A stretch of DNA of 64,000 nucleotides, taken from NCBI GenBank assembly GCA_914767715.1, contig OU612065.1:28022001-28086000 (forward strand), given 5' to 3'. The notes beneath the pieces are model-generated. The model did not search any database and was not told the origin of the DNA. It worked only from the letters and a program-made list of their open reading frames with translations. The translations under genes and the position numbers were made by a program. Shown here piece after piece: positions 11,892-24,771 of the stretch. Source of the stretch: Membranipora membranacea (Eukaryota; Bryozoa; Gymnolaemata; Cheilostomatida; Membraniporidae). How positions within the stretch are numbered: the first letter of the stretch is position 1; every line of letters starts with the position of its first letter.

Positions 11892-12602
11892 CTAAGAAAA
11901 AGATAAATAAGCTGGTGTCAAAAAACTAGATGAAGGTACCAGCAGCTTTTAGAAATCATAATAATAATAGGTGCATGATTGCATCCGATGACTGCAAAAA
12001 TTAGTTTGCTTGGGTGACTGAAGACAATTTAGCGAGTTTGATTACAAATTTAACAGTAAAAATTGTGAAGTTATGCAGATCTGTGCCTTGATTTAAGATG
12101 TAATAATGGACAATGTAAAACACAAGATTCTGTACTTCCATCAATAGAAGTACATTGTCTAGTGCTAATTATAGTGTTGAATCAAGCACTACTTTCTATG
12201 GAACCAGGGAGGGTGGAACGAGCCTGTTAATTATTACATAGCTCTGACAAGTGAGAATAGTTCTCACCTGTTACTTCTAGGTTCACTTTGAGCACATACG
12301 GGCTGTCATATCAGTAATGCTTCACAAGTCTACATAATGCTGACAGTATGCTAACTGTTGATACTATGAGTTCTTTTTATTCCTAAGCTGATGCAGTCTT
12401 TGAAGTTCTAAATAGATACTGAAATGGATTGCTGTGTCCATATTTCTTGTATCCCAGTATTAATAACATTGCCAAATTTTGCAAAAATAAATAACTCAAC
12501 TTGTGGCTTTTATAACGAATAAATAAACAGAGCATTACTCAGTAGGAGGGTACCAGAGTATGTCATGTAGTACCATTTGCCTACTAGGATCGCGAAATAA
12601 AA

Positions 12603-12752
12603 TGTCTGAGCGTGCGGGCGGGCAGTGTCACAGAGTGAGGATATCCTCTGTGACTGGCTGCACGCTCAGACACAAGCTTATGGTGTGTTGAATTTCCTCA
12701 TAGAGTAAGGATCCTTACTCTATAAGGTAATGCAACCCACCATAAACTAGTG
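12603..12752. repeat. Two adjacent hairpins with palindromic tips
   Basis: Hairpin 1 (12603-12672) has outer arms TGTCTGAGCGTGC / GCACGCTCAGACA and inner arms GTCACAGA / TCTGTGAC meeting at GAGGATATCCTC. Hairpin 2 follows at once, with arms from AAGCTTATGGTG to CACCATAAACT and a perfect 24-bp palindrome at 12700-12723 centred on GGATCC. Confidence 0.75.
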
Positions 12753-12920
12753 TATGAGCGCGCAGGCCTACAGGGATTTCAGCTGTGTTCCGCAAGGGTT
12801 GATGCGAGGATCGTCTGTTCACACCTTATCAACAGCAATTTCACAGTGGCTGCTTCGATCTCTGTCATATCATGTGTGTGTTATTGCTGAATGCCTCACA
12901 GTCTTGTCATGTGTATAGTG

Positions 12921-12980
12921 GAGTAGTTAATCCAGCTATGGAGTAGTTAATCCAACTATGGAGTAGTTAATCCAACTATT
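12921..12980. repeat. Tandem triplet of a 20-bp unit
   Basis: Three head-to-tail copies of GAGTAGTTAATCCAACTATG with one or two differences. Confidence 0.85.
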
Positions 12981-14396
12981 GACAAGATCAGAATCAATAA
13001 TGCTTCAGGCTATTTCTTGCACTCTTTACTCTGCAGCCTTTGGGTTAGAACTCTAGCTGTCCAACCCGTGAGCGTAATGGTATCAGACTTTATGTCTGCA
13101 AAAGATAACACAATTTGCTTGTCAGACTTGAAACCAAAGAGAAGATTGAAACCAACTGACAGTTTATACAGCTTGATAACTTCAGGTATCGGGTTGGAAT
13201 AGAAAATCAAGCATGTAACGTGTATGTACCAGTAAACCAGATAAGATCTAATACTCAAGTTTTCATAGAATTTCATTCTATGATTTTCAGATTTCTTAGA
13301 CATGAGATTAAATTGACACCCCCTTAGTTTTGTTCGCCAAAAGCCTGACGTTCAATATAAAGTACATCAAATCTCCTTCATATTTCTTAAACGGCAATTT
13401 AGAACTTCTCAGAGGACACACCTGATAAACCATAATTTCTCAAAATATCTAACCTAATAGTCACAGTTACAGTGCTTACAATTACTATGTACTCTAGTGT
13501 ATACAGCAGTCGTGAATTAATACTTGCTCTATCCAACCAAATTTACAGCAGTTTTATGTGGTTTTTATCAGACCTTTCCGCAAAATTGGCACAGATGGGG
13601 GCAATTTAAACGTGTTGATCCCACTGTGATGTAGTTGGCTTTGATATCGAAGCCATTGATGCTCGCATGGATAAATTTATCCACAATGCCTCATTCTTCG
13701 AATCAGCTGAAAATGCCAACGGCTTAAAACTTTGGCTAGTGGCAGAAAACACATTAACTTGTCTACAATAATGACTCAAATACAGCAACATTCAAGATGC
13801 TTTATCAAGCAGCCATAATAAATGTAAAGCAGCGTGATGTGATGGATGTTACATCCTAACCTAACCTAACCCACATAGACATCCTAATTGGCCATAATCT
13901 ATCAAATACACTAAACTTGGTACACTAAGGCAAATATCTCAGGATTTTAGATGTGAAAATTTGTGTTTGATTGACTGTGCTGACAAAAGAGTTTTTGAAC
14001 AGCGAGAATGAGATTTAGAGTTATGATTATGATCATTAGGCTTATTTTAACATTAACAATGAGCTTTTCATTGGGCCAGATCAAAAAGTTGTTTTTGGTT
14101 TTGTTTTCGAGGTGATCATTTCTTCCCTATCTAGGCTATAAAATATTTATGCGAGAAAGAATGATAAATAGGCCAACAGTTTTAACTTGCATTACAGTGG
14201 TATAGGGTCTACACCATTCTCCCTGGGCTATCACATCAACAGCAACAACATAAGAACGAGCTTGTTGGCGTTTTTGATAAATTTGAAGCAAAACTTTTTA
14301 TTCCAGTTAGTGCATTGATGACTTGATAATAACACAAAATCGGAAAAACTCCTTTCTTGCTCATTAATCAATAGACGTCCATAAACTGAAATATAC

Positions 14397-15399
14397 CTGT
14401 CTCGTCAAACCAGCAAAAGTTAACATCTGTCCCTCCGACATGCCCTGATGTGTTGACAAAAACTTAAGAATTAACTGATAGATGATAAACCTTATGGCAA
14501 ACAAAGGTCCCTCTGGCTCAGTTTTAACTTTTAATGCAACAGTTTTGCTTGGAATGCGAACCAAGCAAATAAAAATATCTCATTGTAGATCCAGACTTAA
14601 ACATGTCATTAGTTAGCCAATGCTCAGGTAGGATTGCACGAAGTAGTAATACTCTATGATCGAACAAGATAGTGAACAATTATTACTTTGTGCTGTTTAT
14701 TAGCTGTGCTGTCTACAATTATACTGAGCATAGAGTGTCCTTGATTCAGTGAAAGGATACTCATTTATCAGTTATTCATTGCGAAAATCTATGTTTCAGA
14801 TTATATTTCAATTTTCAAGGAACTTGTCACCAATATATCTATCCGGTTTCAGTGAAATTTGTTTGAAATTAAGCTCCTATGTGCATAGAAAGCACACAAC
14901 ATACAAAAACACCTGATATGCCTTCCCACTGGCAACAACACATCAAAGAGATAAATCACACACAAAATCATACAGATTATTAGGGACATTTTAATCTCTG
15001 CTTCATAATACTGCAGGTAATACAAATACTGTAATGGATAAGAGTTATGCTACAGCCTATACTTTAACTAGACTGTTATAACTTGCGCCCAGGGATCAAA
15101 AGGGACCTCCTTGTTGCGACTACCTCAATATTGTTGAGGGATACCATGGTCTACTGTACCACCTCAACAACATGATAAACTGATAATCTGCCATGAAAGT
15201 ATCCATAAAGCGGAGCGGCGACGACAACAACATTGTATTGGTAACGCTGTCTAAGATTTCAGTAAATAAATAAATAGTGAATAAAGAGGTCCAGTAGTTT
15301 ATTAACAAGAGCCAATAGGTTGAGGGAATTAAGAGGAGCCAGTGCTTTGGATTAAGATGAAGGTGTCAAATAAAAAAGAAAGAATATTCGGTAACTTAC
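14397..15399. other. Non-coding stretch with one weak open exon-like frame
   Basis: Minus frame 14564-14397 is open, ends at a good donor (CAG then GTATAT) in phase 0, and could join the tincar-like exon at 11891. It lacks a convincing acceptor, so it is not called as coding. Nothing else was recognised. Confidence 0.3.
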
Positions 15400-15518
15400 A
15401 TGTATTTAAGTATCTTTTCACTTTGGTGCAGCAACTTTTGTATCCAATAGACTCAGCAGAGCTTGTTGTCATCAAGAAAGTCCTTGAAACATAGGAGTAA
15501 CAGTCTACCTTGTTAAAA
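15400..15518 (-). CDS. Candidate upstream exon, unknown protein
   Basis: A 119-nt minus-strand block has a pyrimidine-rich acceptor (TTTTTTCTTCAG) and a consensus donor (GTAAGT). It stays open through 39 codons, including VDCYSYVSRTFLMTTSSAE and then CCTKVKRYLNT. It might be a 5' exon of the tincar-like gene, but its phase (1) does not fit exon 11891 directly, so another exon would be needed between them. It could equally be chance. Confidence 0.25.
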
Positions 15519-16644
15519 CTGAAGAAAAAATTTGTATTAAGTACACTTTAGTATGTTTATGTGATATAGCTCGTAGTGAGATGTTATGATATAAAGTGAC
15601 AGATGACAGCATGTGTTTTGCGGTCCAGCAAGGCTTTGACAAGATGTTGGGGCCATCGATCGGGTAAACAATGTATCTCAATGAACTGTGGCTAGATACT
15701 TATCACAAAGTGGATGCTCATTGGCCAATCAACAGCAGCAAAACTACAACAATGGAATCATTCACTTGTGATAGATAATGAATAGAAGAGCTTGTTGCGG
15801 CTTGTCAGAGATAGATACAACATAATATAGTGGTGTGTGTTGTTGTGTGATGAATGTATGTTATACCAATGCACAACACACAGGTCTCCAGCTAGAAACC
15901 ATGAGCCTGAGTCAAATGCTGTTTCGAGGCCTTCTCTAGTACAACCTCCTCATAGCCGGCCCCAGCAGCATGAAGCCACTCCTGTGCGTTGATGAGCATC
16001 TCAATCAATCTCATCAAGCACTCAGTGCATATTGTCAGTTTCGGTGTTTTGATTAATCGGCTTGTCAAAGATACTATATACTTGGTGACTTGGTGTTATG
16101 AAATCCAAATTTCGTCTCGTCTTGTTAAAAAATAAGACATGGCTACTCCGAATTGCTCATGTGGAGCGAACTCTTTGAGAAGACACAGTATGTGCGGGGT
16201 TTTCTGAAAAACCCTGAGTAAATTCAACTAACAGCCAACAATAATATGAACTCAAGAAAATGGCAAGAGCATGATAAATAGAGGAATTACTTACAAGGAT
16301 AAAGGTATACAGATGATTAGAAATAAAAAAATGTAACTTAAACTATGAGCGCTGAAGTGAAAACAGTCAACAATAAAATATGAATTCTGCGAATTGGTTA
16401 AACCATACTTCAAATATAGCAGGAATGGCAATTGTATTACTGGTTGAGATGATAGTTCAAGTTGCAAGGACTGCTGCAGGATCATGGTTTTTGCATCCTT
16501 TGTTATATAACAGCTCCGGTAGTGAATCGCCATAGACTCAATATTATTATTATTATTATTATTATGATTTATGGTATCCACTCTTAGAAAAAGTAGCATT
16601 CCAAAGCAGCAGTATGTGAAGTGAATGCAAAAATATACTCAATG
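15519..16644. other. Non-coding stretch, nothing recognised
   Basis: Contains an (ATT)n microsatellite at about 16540-16565. No supported exon. Confidence 0.4.
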
Positions 16645-16650
16645 TTTATT
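16645..16650 (-). terminator. Probable polyadenylation signal of CCDC149
   Basis: AATAAA on the minus strand, 146 bp past the CCDC149 stop codon. Confidence 0.5.
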
Positions 16651-16795
16651 ATGCATAAAATGAGTGATACATAACCATCCCATGTATATAATGACTAGTC
16701 AGAGTTATGAAAATATTAACAAACAAAATATGTTGAGGCAATATAGGCTTAATGTTATGTAGCACAGAGTAGTAATGCAATAGTAAGGGACATGT

Positions 16796-19700
16796 CTAGT
16801 CCAAAAGATCAGATCTTATAACCTGTTTAGATTCACCCTCTATGTGTTTCTGATCTCTACAAGGGCTCTCTGGAATACTGTCCTGCACTGTAACTTTAAT
16901 ACCTGGTACCAGGCCGCCATTAGATTTTCTTTTTATGTCTTCATCTGACGAAGACGTGTTGTTAGAGTTGTTTGAATTAGCGAGAGATAAATCTATGTCT
17001 AAATGCGGAATATCATCTGTGATGGTTTGTATGGGTGGAAGCTGGAAATCTGTGGCGGATCTCCAGTCTGGAGAGACATTGGTCAGCTCGGTTAGTGGTA
17101 ATTCTGTTTGAGGCATCTCAGATGCAGCAGCCGAAATAGCATCCAATCTAGAGTAAGCTTGTGATATTTCTTTGACCTCAGCAGGGCTATCATGTGTTTC
17201 ACTGAGATTCTGGGCAGGACTAGAGTGTAATTGACTAGATTTTTGTTTGTCAGTGGAGAGTTGATAGATAGAATTGTCATCTGTACTTCCAGCTTCGTTA
17301 GATATTGTTATTGTATTGCTGGCATCCTGATCTTCGCAGAAATTGCCATCAAAATCATCAGAATAAGCTGACATCTTTCGTTTTATTGCAGCATTCCAGA
17401 AATCATGCGTATCACTAACCAATCTATTGTTGTGAGTATCAGCCTTTGAACAGACTTTTGTTGAGTTTATGTTATCTTCTTCATGTTGGACCGATGACGC
17501 CTGCTGTGCCTGAGCGCTCCGACATGCGTACTCTGAGGATTCCAGCGCTATGTGAGTGTCTGTCTCAGCCTCCAATCTGAGGCTTCCCTCCTCACAGTCT
17601 GAATGTCTGGTGTTACCGGCAGGGGAAATACTCCCTGGTGTTAGCTGCATAGAAGAGTAACTAGTATGCTTTGAATCACTAAGTTTGACCCTTTCTGTTT
17701 GATAAGAATTGTTAACTGAACTTGTAGCACCTTTTTGCATATCAGAGTTGTTGCAGTTCCCCGAAGATGATACCAGCTTTTGCAAAGGGATCACAAAGCA
17801 AACATCTTTTGTGGCCTTTGTATTACAATCACCGAGCTGAGTGTCCAGACTAACACACTCTGAGGTACAGGGAGATGTCACTAAATCGTCACCTTCCTCC
17901 TCGGAATTAAGAATATCTCCAAGCTGCTTATATTCGTCACATATGGCTTTCAAAGGAGTACTGAAGTCCAGCAGACTTCCTTCAACATCACATTCAGGAT
18001 TATCAATGTTCTTTGTGTTCTCTCCATGATCATTGGTAGCGTCAATTACCGCGAATTTAGATAAGTCCTCTGATGTGGAACCAGAGTTATCAGAATGGTC
18101 AGTTTGCTGGGAGTGACGGCTAGTAGAGTCATCAGTCGGGTCTATTTCTGAGCTTTCAAGGCTAATCTGTGGAATGAGTGAGCGGATATCAGCACAGTCT
18201 CCTCTCAACTCACACAGACTCTGCAACTTATCTATAATACAAAATACTTGTATGATGTGCCATTACAACATACACAATATTATACAGATGTACAGATGAT
18301 ATCTCTGTTTTTAGCAGAGCTTTGCTGGCAGAGAATTTTAGATTGCTTTGTTAAGCTATAAGATTCAATAGTTATCAAGGAGTCGCTCCTTGACTTCAAA
18401 TGTGTACCAATTCTAAATACCACTGTAGTATTTAGAAATCGGTACACATCTTGTGTCCATATATTGTACATAAACGATAGGTGAGGACACGTTCAATAAA
18501 ACATTCAGTAGTATTGTAATTGTATTGTAATCGGTTTGTAAGTACCAAGAATGGATAATTTCTACAAGCATTCATGACTCATGCCTCAGAGTGTTTCTTA
18601 ATATTCAGCTTGTTGTCAATATTCGTCCCTAGATATACAAATGATTCTACCTGCTCAGCTACATTGCACAGTTGTATCGCACCCTATATTCAGGGAAATG
18701 TTCCTTCATGTTGTCACAACACTGGGCACATGTACTTGTCAGCTCTCTGGTGTGAATAACTAACCTCTCAAGTTGTAAGTCTCTACAGCTGATAACTCTA
18801 ACTGGTGAAGTTTATTTTCCAGGTCTGTGATCCTACTGCCTAGCAGCCTGAGTTAGTACAAATAAATACATGTAAAATATGATACGAATTTTATTCATTT
18901 GGACTTATCATTGCCAATGGGTCCCAGGCATCAAACTTAAAACAGTGAACATGAGTATGAAAGTAAAAGCACAGCTTGTCATGACGAACACATGGGCTAG
19001 CAGAACACCTGATGATAACCATCGGCCCCAATAGGCAAATACGTTGGCATGCAGTCTCAGCTTATGAATATGACTGCAAACTATGTCCCATTCCGCCCAA
19101 CAATTTCATGTGTTAGCTTCACATTGAGCTTCAATCAATTGTTGGAAAACAGGCTTTTTTTAAATCGGGACGCTATCACATGCCTCATCCTAAAGGATGG
19201 GTGGGAAAATGGTGGTAGCAATTACTGCACCCAGTTGCTGTCTGTGTGATGGCAGGTCAGCCACCTTTGGACCCAACTAGCGCCTTAATTCATCGAGAAT
19301 CGAAGCAGGACATCCAAAAGTTGCACGCTAAAGGCCTTCCACCCTAAGCAACCAAGCCACCTTGCTGTGAAATTCACTTCAGTATGTCACTAGATATAGG
19401 AGTAATGACAATGCAACATGCACACCAGCAACTACAAGTTTCCCAAAATTGGTTGACATAAATCGTGATTTGAAAGTTAGATTGATGTAATCTGAATGAA
19501 ATATCATGTTAGCTTACATACTTGTTACTCTTTCTCTGATGATTCAACGCCAAATTCTTATCATTGATGGTCTCCAAAAGAGAAGCTGCAAGATTCTTCA
19601 AGTCTGTCACTACCTGTAAAGTTATGTAAGGTTCATCACATCTAAATGACAGTTAAAAAATGAACTGTTTTGAAAACAAAGGTTTATACATTTCAATCAA

Positions 19701-22700
19701 TATTGAATATGGTTTGAGCACTGAATGACAAATTACCAATATGCTTGCAGTAGCTGGAATTAGAACATGAAGTTGGGATTGTTTGGACAAATATTTTTTG
19801 TTGATGAGATGAGTATAAATTTGTGACTGCAGAGCTAAAACAATTTCCTAATCAAACTAAAATCCATTTTTTGAGAGTCCTGTGAAGTTCAAATACGCTC
19901 ATGTGAACGAAACTAGAACTTAATATTTTTCTTTGAAAACAGTATCTGAGAGCGCTTGCACCAAGTTGTATAATGTTTTATACCTGCGGAGATGGACCAT
20001 TATCTGATGTTTCAGTAGAAGCAAGTAGCTGTTTGACTTGTCTCTGTGATATAAGCAGACCTCCGATCACATGGTTAGTGGTGGACTTCAGTATGCCTGC
20101 ACCTGGCTTTCTCTTCTCAACCAGATGCTGCGATATCAAAGAAAAAATATAATGTCAATTTGATCATATACTGTACTATGGCTCGCTCAACAAACAGTTT
20201 CACCACAAGACTAATATATATTCCAGTGTATTAACCATAACCTATGGTCAGGACCCAGCATCAACTAATGAAAATATTGTCCTTTTGATTGAACATCTCC
20301 ACCAGGCCAGGCCGTTGTTTATGTGCAAAATGTAACATAATTACCCGATATTTCATCAGAGAGGTTGTAGCTGCAGCATTCTCCTCTTGTAACTGTTTAA
20401 CTCTTTGTTGCAAAAACCTGAAGGAAATAAATGTTCAAATTTCAGTTCAAACCCCCAAAAAGTTGTAAAAATCAGCCGAAATTGAAGTCCTATATAAAGC
20501 GTCCATATTATGTTAAATCTAGATATGAGTAAAATGAGCAGTGATGATGCAAACCAGCCTGCTGAGCATTGATGACGCCACAGTTTATAAGTAGTCATAT
20601 GGAAACCACCGATATGTTGCTTAATTTATCTATATCTGCTGAACAAGATGCATATTGAGATGAATAAGGGCACACTCCATTCCTCAACAAACAAACATCG
20701 ACATATTGGGAGGACAGATGACAGATGACCTGCTTACTTATTTTCCATTATCATAGCATCGATGTCCACAACATGTTTCTCATCGCCTCTCATGATAAAA
20801 TTAACCTCTTTATTGAGTCTGTTGTATTTGGATTTGTAAGTGTCCCTCTCAGTTTCTAACTCTTCCTTCATGTCGAGTAGTTGCTTAATATCTTGTTCAA
20901 GCTGAGAATACTGGTAAACAAAACAGCAATATAAGTGCATTGAGTGCAAAATATCATATTCTAATTTCTTCTACATAATTGGGCAAACTCGACATCAGAA
21001 TTCAGATTCTAGCATTTACAACAATCAAGGGTACTCCTTTTGTTTAATCATTATTCAATAATTGGTTTTGGAGGAATTTCTGGTTCTAAGTGAATGAAAG
21101 CTCTTTGGTCCTAATCTAAAGAGCCAAAATAACGATTAATTAATGTGTGCAGGGAGGGTGTGTATGCAAAATTACTTAAATTCGGAGTTATTATCTCTCT
21201 GAACATAATGTTCAGAGAGCAGATAACTCCAAGTTTGAAGACTTTTTCAGACAACTATTTTTTATGTTTATGTTTTTGGTTACTTTTTATTGAGGAATAT
21301 TTGTCAAAACTCCCTGATTAGTTCAACAGGCCTTTTGTTAATTTATTGGTGTTAGCTCCAACCAAACATGTTCCCTTCATTTTACATTCAGTTGCGCTCT
21401 CGTATTAGGTTGAAAGCTTGCAAGGGTAGTTTGCTAGCGGTTAATAATTGACATGTCCCCAACATATAGCAACATTCTTACTCACAGAATCCTTAGACTT
21501 CTCAAGTTCTTTTATCAGTGTGTCCCTTTCATCGGCAGTCAAAGATTTCCTGGTTGTTTTCTGTTGTTCTGCAGTTCCTAGTCTGTGTTTGATAATCTTT
21601 TCACGCAAAAGCTGTCAAGAAATCAGGAACAGGATATTGCTTATACCCCACAGGATACTATCTCTTCAAGTTTGGATGTGGCCTGTTTATTTCTCAAACC
21701 AAAATAATGAAGGACAAGATACACCATTAGGGGATCTTCAGCATTATCACTGTGTGATTTCGCCAAGAATCAGGGTGCTGGGGGTCGGAACTGTGAAAGC
21801 TACCCCATTAAAACTCGAACCCAAAACTCCTGTGGCAACAATTGCCTGGCAGTGAATAGAAAGCGCACTAACCAATCGCGGCATCTCAACATCTCCAGAT
21901 CAGAATTGAAGAGGAATGAGTAACAAATGCAAAGCAATTTCCTGCCGGAGTGAACAACAGGCTGGTGTGAATAACAGACTGACAAATATACCTTGATATC
22001 TCCTTCAGCATCAGCCAGCTTCTGTTTAAGATCTTCTACCTCATTCGGCCCAGACACAATCATTGTGTCACATGAGGGAAACAGCGTGCTAGAGATTTTC
22101 TGAAAAGAGAAATTGGTAAAATGATTTTAGGGAAGAATTACAAAATGTGCTGGCCAAAGAATGCATAGTAACAATTGCCAATAATGGAGAGTAACCATTT
22201 AACCAAGTAGTGATAATGTCATGGTATCGGTCAGAAAGGAATGTACTTGATCAAGTATTCGACATGCAATTGACATCACCAAATAGTTGCTGAACAAGTT
22301 TTATTATCCCTCAAATTATCTTTCATTGAGCTTGGACATTCTAAACTGCTAGATTGATGTTGCATATTCCTTGCTGCAATATTTCTGGAATTAAACACGT
22401 GGTCTTTCAATTAGAAACAGCCAAAATCACAATCTGACTGCTCACTCAGTGAGTAAGGGAGACCTGCTATGGTCTCGTTCACAAATCACTCACTATTTGA
22501 TGGAACTATAATCATTCTGATTGAAAGACCAAATGAGCGACAACTTTGAGCGAGTGATAGTGATAATTCTAATTGAAAAACCTCCCAGGTGATCCAATTT
22601 TGAATATGGTCACATAAATTGCTGCATTGCTTTAGGCACATTTACCTGGTCAATTTGCAGTTGTTTTTTCATGGTTTGGCAGCGATTCCTGAGCTGGTCT

Positions 22701-23286
22701 GCCATCATTTGGAATTCATCCCGTTCTCTTTGACATTCAGACAAATTTTGATTTAAAATCTGCAGAGCATCATTCTTACTTTCAAGTTTCCGCTTCAGAG
22801 CTTGGTACTGAAATAAATGAAAGGATAGCTTGGGCTACATGTGACTACAACTGATGGTAACATCTGTTAAAAATGATTTATTAATGTTAATCTCAGTTGC
22901 AGTGCATGCTTATAGCCCATTACCTAGGACATCTGGTGCAGGTCCCGAGACGGATATTACTGTAAACTAGTGCTCAAGTTAGAATTTGCAAGTACGTCTA
23001 TGAGGTAAACCGGCAATTCTCTGAAGGGTTATATTGGCCAAAGCAGTAAAAGGAACTGACATTGCCAAATGTAGTAGCAAATCACAGCCAACTTCCATAT
23101 AAAGTCTTTCGCAGTATGTCTAAGTTTGCCTGACATATGGTTTTTGAAGGAGGTGGATTGACAGGACACCCAAACAATATAGTCAACATGATAGTTTGTT
23201 GGGTAGGCTACCTCATTTCGAAGCAGCTCGTGGCGAAGACGAATATCACTGGGCCCGCTACCAGCTCCATTTGATATTTTCTTCAT
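16796..23286 (-). CDS. CCDC149: CCDC149 orthologue, coiled-coil protein
   Basis: Ten phase-consistent exons on the minus strand: 23286-23212, 22807-22646, 22099-21992, 21611-21486, 20910-20738, 20417-20345, 20127-19984, 19613-19522, 18847-18765 and 18231-16796; 823 residues. The first ~345 residues are heptad-rich coiled coil and follow vertebrate CCDC149 block by block: KRKLESKNDALQIL, DLKQKLADAEGDIK, YKSKYNRLNKEVNFI, DIDAMIMENKFLQQRVKQLQ, LISQRQVKQLL, LAASLLETINDKNLAL, RITDLENKL. The start Met (MKKISNG) lies in the first exon found; three bases upstream are also open. The last exon alone gives ~478 acidic, Ser/Thr-rich, apparently disordered residues, much longer than in human (about 530 residues in all). 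Molecular function of the family is largely unknown. A LINE fragment and two tRNA-like SINEs lie in its introns. Confidence 0.92.
18570..18700 (-). mobile_element. LINE reverse-transcriptase fragment in a CCDC149 intron
   Basis: The minus-strand translation reads EQVESFVYLGTNIDNKLNIK and then a stop. The V-SF-YLG-I motif is characteristic of the region after the reverse transcriptase core in non-LTR elements. The fragment is short and broken. Confidence 0.7.
19250..19375 (-). mobile_element. Degraded tRNA-derived SINE head
   Basis: On the minus strand an A-box-like TGGCTTGGTTGC and a B-box-like GCTTCGATTCTC lie in tRNA order and spacing, in a CCDC149 intron. Stems are not maintained. This is a weak call from the box pair alone. 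Confidence 0.4.
21184..21230. repeat. 47-nt hairpin
   Basis: Arms GGAGTTAT-CTCTCTGAACAT and their complement, almost perfectly paired around a single base, in a CCDC149 intron. Confidence 0.7.
21770..21890 (-). mobile_element. Degraded tRNA-derived SINE head
   Basis: On the minus strand TGCCGCGATTGGTTAGTGCG (A-box-like) precedes GGGTTCGAGTTTT (B-box-like). The acceptor and T stems do not pair well. It lies in a CCDC149 intron. Confidence 0.45.
22390..22590. repeat. MITE-like repeat with TCTTTCAATTAGAA ends
   Basis: Inverted ends GGTCTTTCAATTAGAA and TTCTAATTGAAAAACC bound about 190 bp containing AGTGAGCGA-type words. Related sequence lies at 30893-31270, so this is a dispersed family. Confidence 0.6.
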
Positions 23287-23788
23287 ATTCTAAAAAAAGG
23301 GAACAAAATTATTCATGTATGGCTGAATTTGTATGACCATTTGTTTACAAGATATATAATATAGAATGAGTTTTAACATGTCGTGTGTCCTCAGCTATCG
23401 AAAAAAGGTAACATAATGTATCGAGCTCTGCATTGAGTAATTATCCGAAATGTGCCAAGTGAGTTACAGATGATGCCCATTTAGCTGCTAAGAACTGGAG
23501 TCTTTATTGATTCTATTTCCTAGTCATATTTTGAGTGAAGCGTATTTATGTATTTATGTAGACATCAAGCTAGAAACTAGATAGATCAGCCTGGCAATGA
23601 TGTTTCAAAATGACTATTGACACCCTACTCTTTCTGGATTTGATACACTACAGCCAGCTTGCAAAATCTCATGGCAGTTCCGTCCATTTAACCACGTAAT
23701 GATCGTTTATTGATCATCATGCTTATAATCATGTTCGCCTTATCAAGTAGTAACAGAGGTTACTCCTTTGGCTTACTTATTTTCATTG

Positions 23789-24038
23789 GCAGGCAGGGTG
23801 GCGTAGTGGTTAGGATTCGAGCTTCTCAATCTGAGAGTTGCAGGTTCGAATCCCGGTCGCTACCCATTCTGCCGAAGGAGGTGAGCTCTCCGATCAATGG
23901 CCTAGCTTGCCCACCCTTACATAGTACAAGGGTGCGCTAATCAGATGAGATGTATCATGTATCATATCTAATGTAACCATATTCTCATTGGCCCCGAAAG
24001 GGGCATTGAATAGGAAAATAAAAAAGTTCAAGTTCAAG
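23789..24038 (+). mobile_element. tRNA-derived SINE with 7-bp target duplication
   Basis: A box TGGCGTAGTGG (23799-23809) and B box GGTTCGAATCC (23843-23853) are spaced as in a tRNA, followed by an unrelated body and a tail of AAGTTC repeats (about 24024-24041). TTCATTG flanks it on both sides (23782-23788 and 24039-24045). The acceptor stem is mispaired, so it is not a tRNA gene. Confidence 0.85.
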
Positions 24039-24264
24039 TTCATTGATCAGAATTTTATCAACTTTAGTTGGTCAGAAGATGTAAATTGGAGGTCAATCAG
24101 GCCATATACCTACAAATGACTCTCACTAGGTAGCAATGGGAATGGTGAGGTTTTTAGGATGCAAGCCATGGTAAGCAATGAACTACTCCCTGATGGTGTT
24201 GTGTAAGTGGTCTAGATATTTTGTCTTTATTTGGAAATTAACCTAGCAAGTAAGTAGAACAAGT

Positions 24265-24324
24265 ATTGCAAAAGTCGGGTATCGATAAGCCAATAACGGC
24301 ACCTTGATACCCGACTTTTGCAAT
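24265..24324. repeat. 60-nt hairpin with 19-bp perfect arms
   Basis: ATTGCAAAAGTCGGGTATC (24265-24283) is repeated inverted at 24306-24324. Confidence 0.8.
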
Positions 24325-24719
24325 ATCCCTCCGCCACCACAGAGGGAACAAACTGGTTCTAGTAAGTAAGTGAAGTTAGTAGCAATGCTTGGCAATGTTT
24401 CACTGACCCGCATGTGGTGTCCGTTTTCTTACGTCACAACAAAACACCACATGAGGGGGGGGGGGGGGGAGCAGTCAAATCAAAGGAGTAACAGGGTCAA
24501 ACATTGCCAGAGACCCAGGTTTTGGATAAGACATGTGGATAGTTAAGTTAGTAGCATTGCACAAACCAATCAAGGCAACTAACTCCTTGCACAAACAAAA
24601 CATTTTAATCATCACTATACCTAGGACAGAGTGGGTAATTTATTCTTGGTTGTGAATTGAACCTTAACACCCCTAGTCCAGGCTTGGTCCTTGTGCCATA
24701 CATAACAACCTACCAACTG

Positions 24720-24771
24720 CTACTTATTATTGGTTAGTGACTTACCGAGTTATTGGACCAATAATAAGTAG
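24720..24771. repeat. Hairpin with 15-bp perfect arms
   Basis: CTACTTATTATTGGT and its reverse complement at 24757-24771. Confidence 0.7.

Larger units (their letters stand above)
11892..14396. other. Upstream region of the tincar-like gene
   Basis: No firm exon. It contains the paired hairpins at 12603-12752 and the triplicated 20-mer at 12921-12980, listed separately. A 97-codon minus frame at 13010-13303 has no family resemblance and no supporting splice sites. Confidence 0.4.

Noticed and set aside
13010-13303. 97-codon minus-strand open frame
   Set aside because: Overlaps an opposite-strand frame of similar quality; no motif or splice evidence for either.
13852-13872. Telomere-like CCTAA run
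   Set aside because: Only about three units (TAACC/CTAACC), too short to claim an interstitial telomeric array.
23796-23868. tRNA gene (plus strand)
   Set aside because: Mispaired acceptor stem, a following body with AAGTTC tail, and flanking 7-bp duplications show a SINE.
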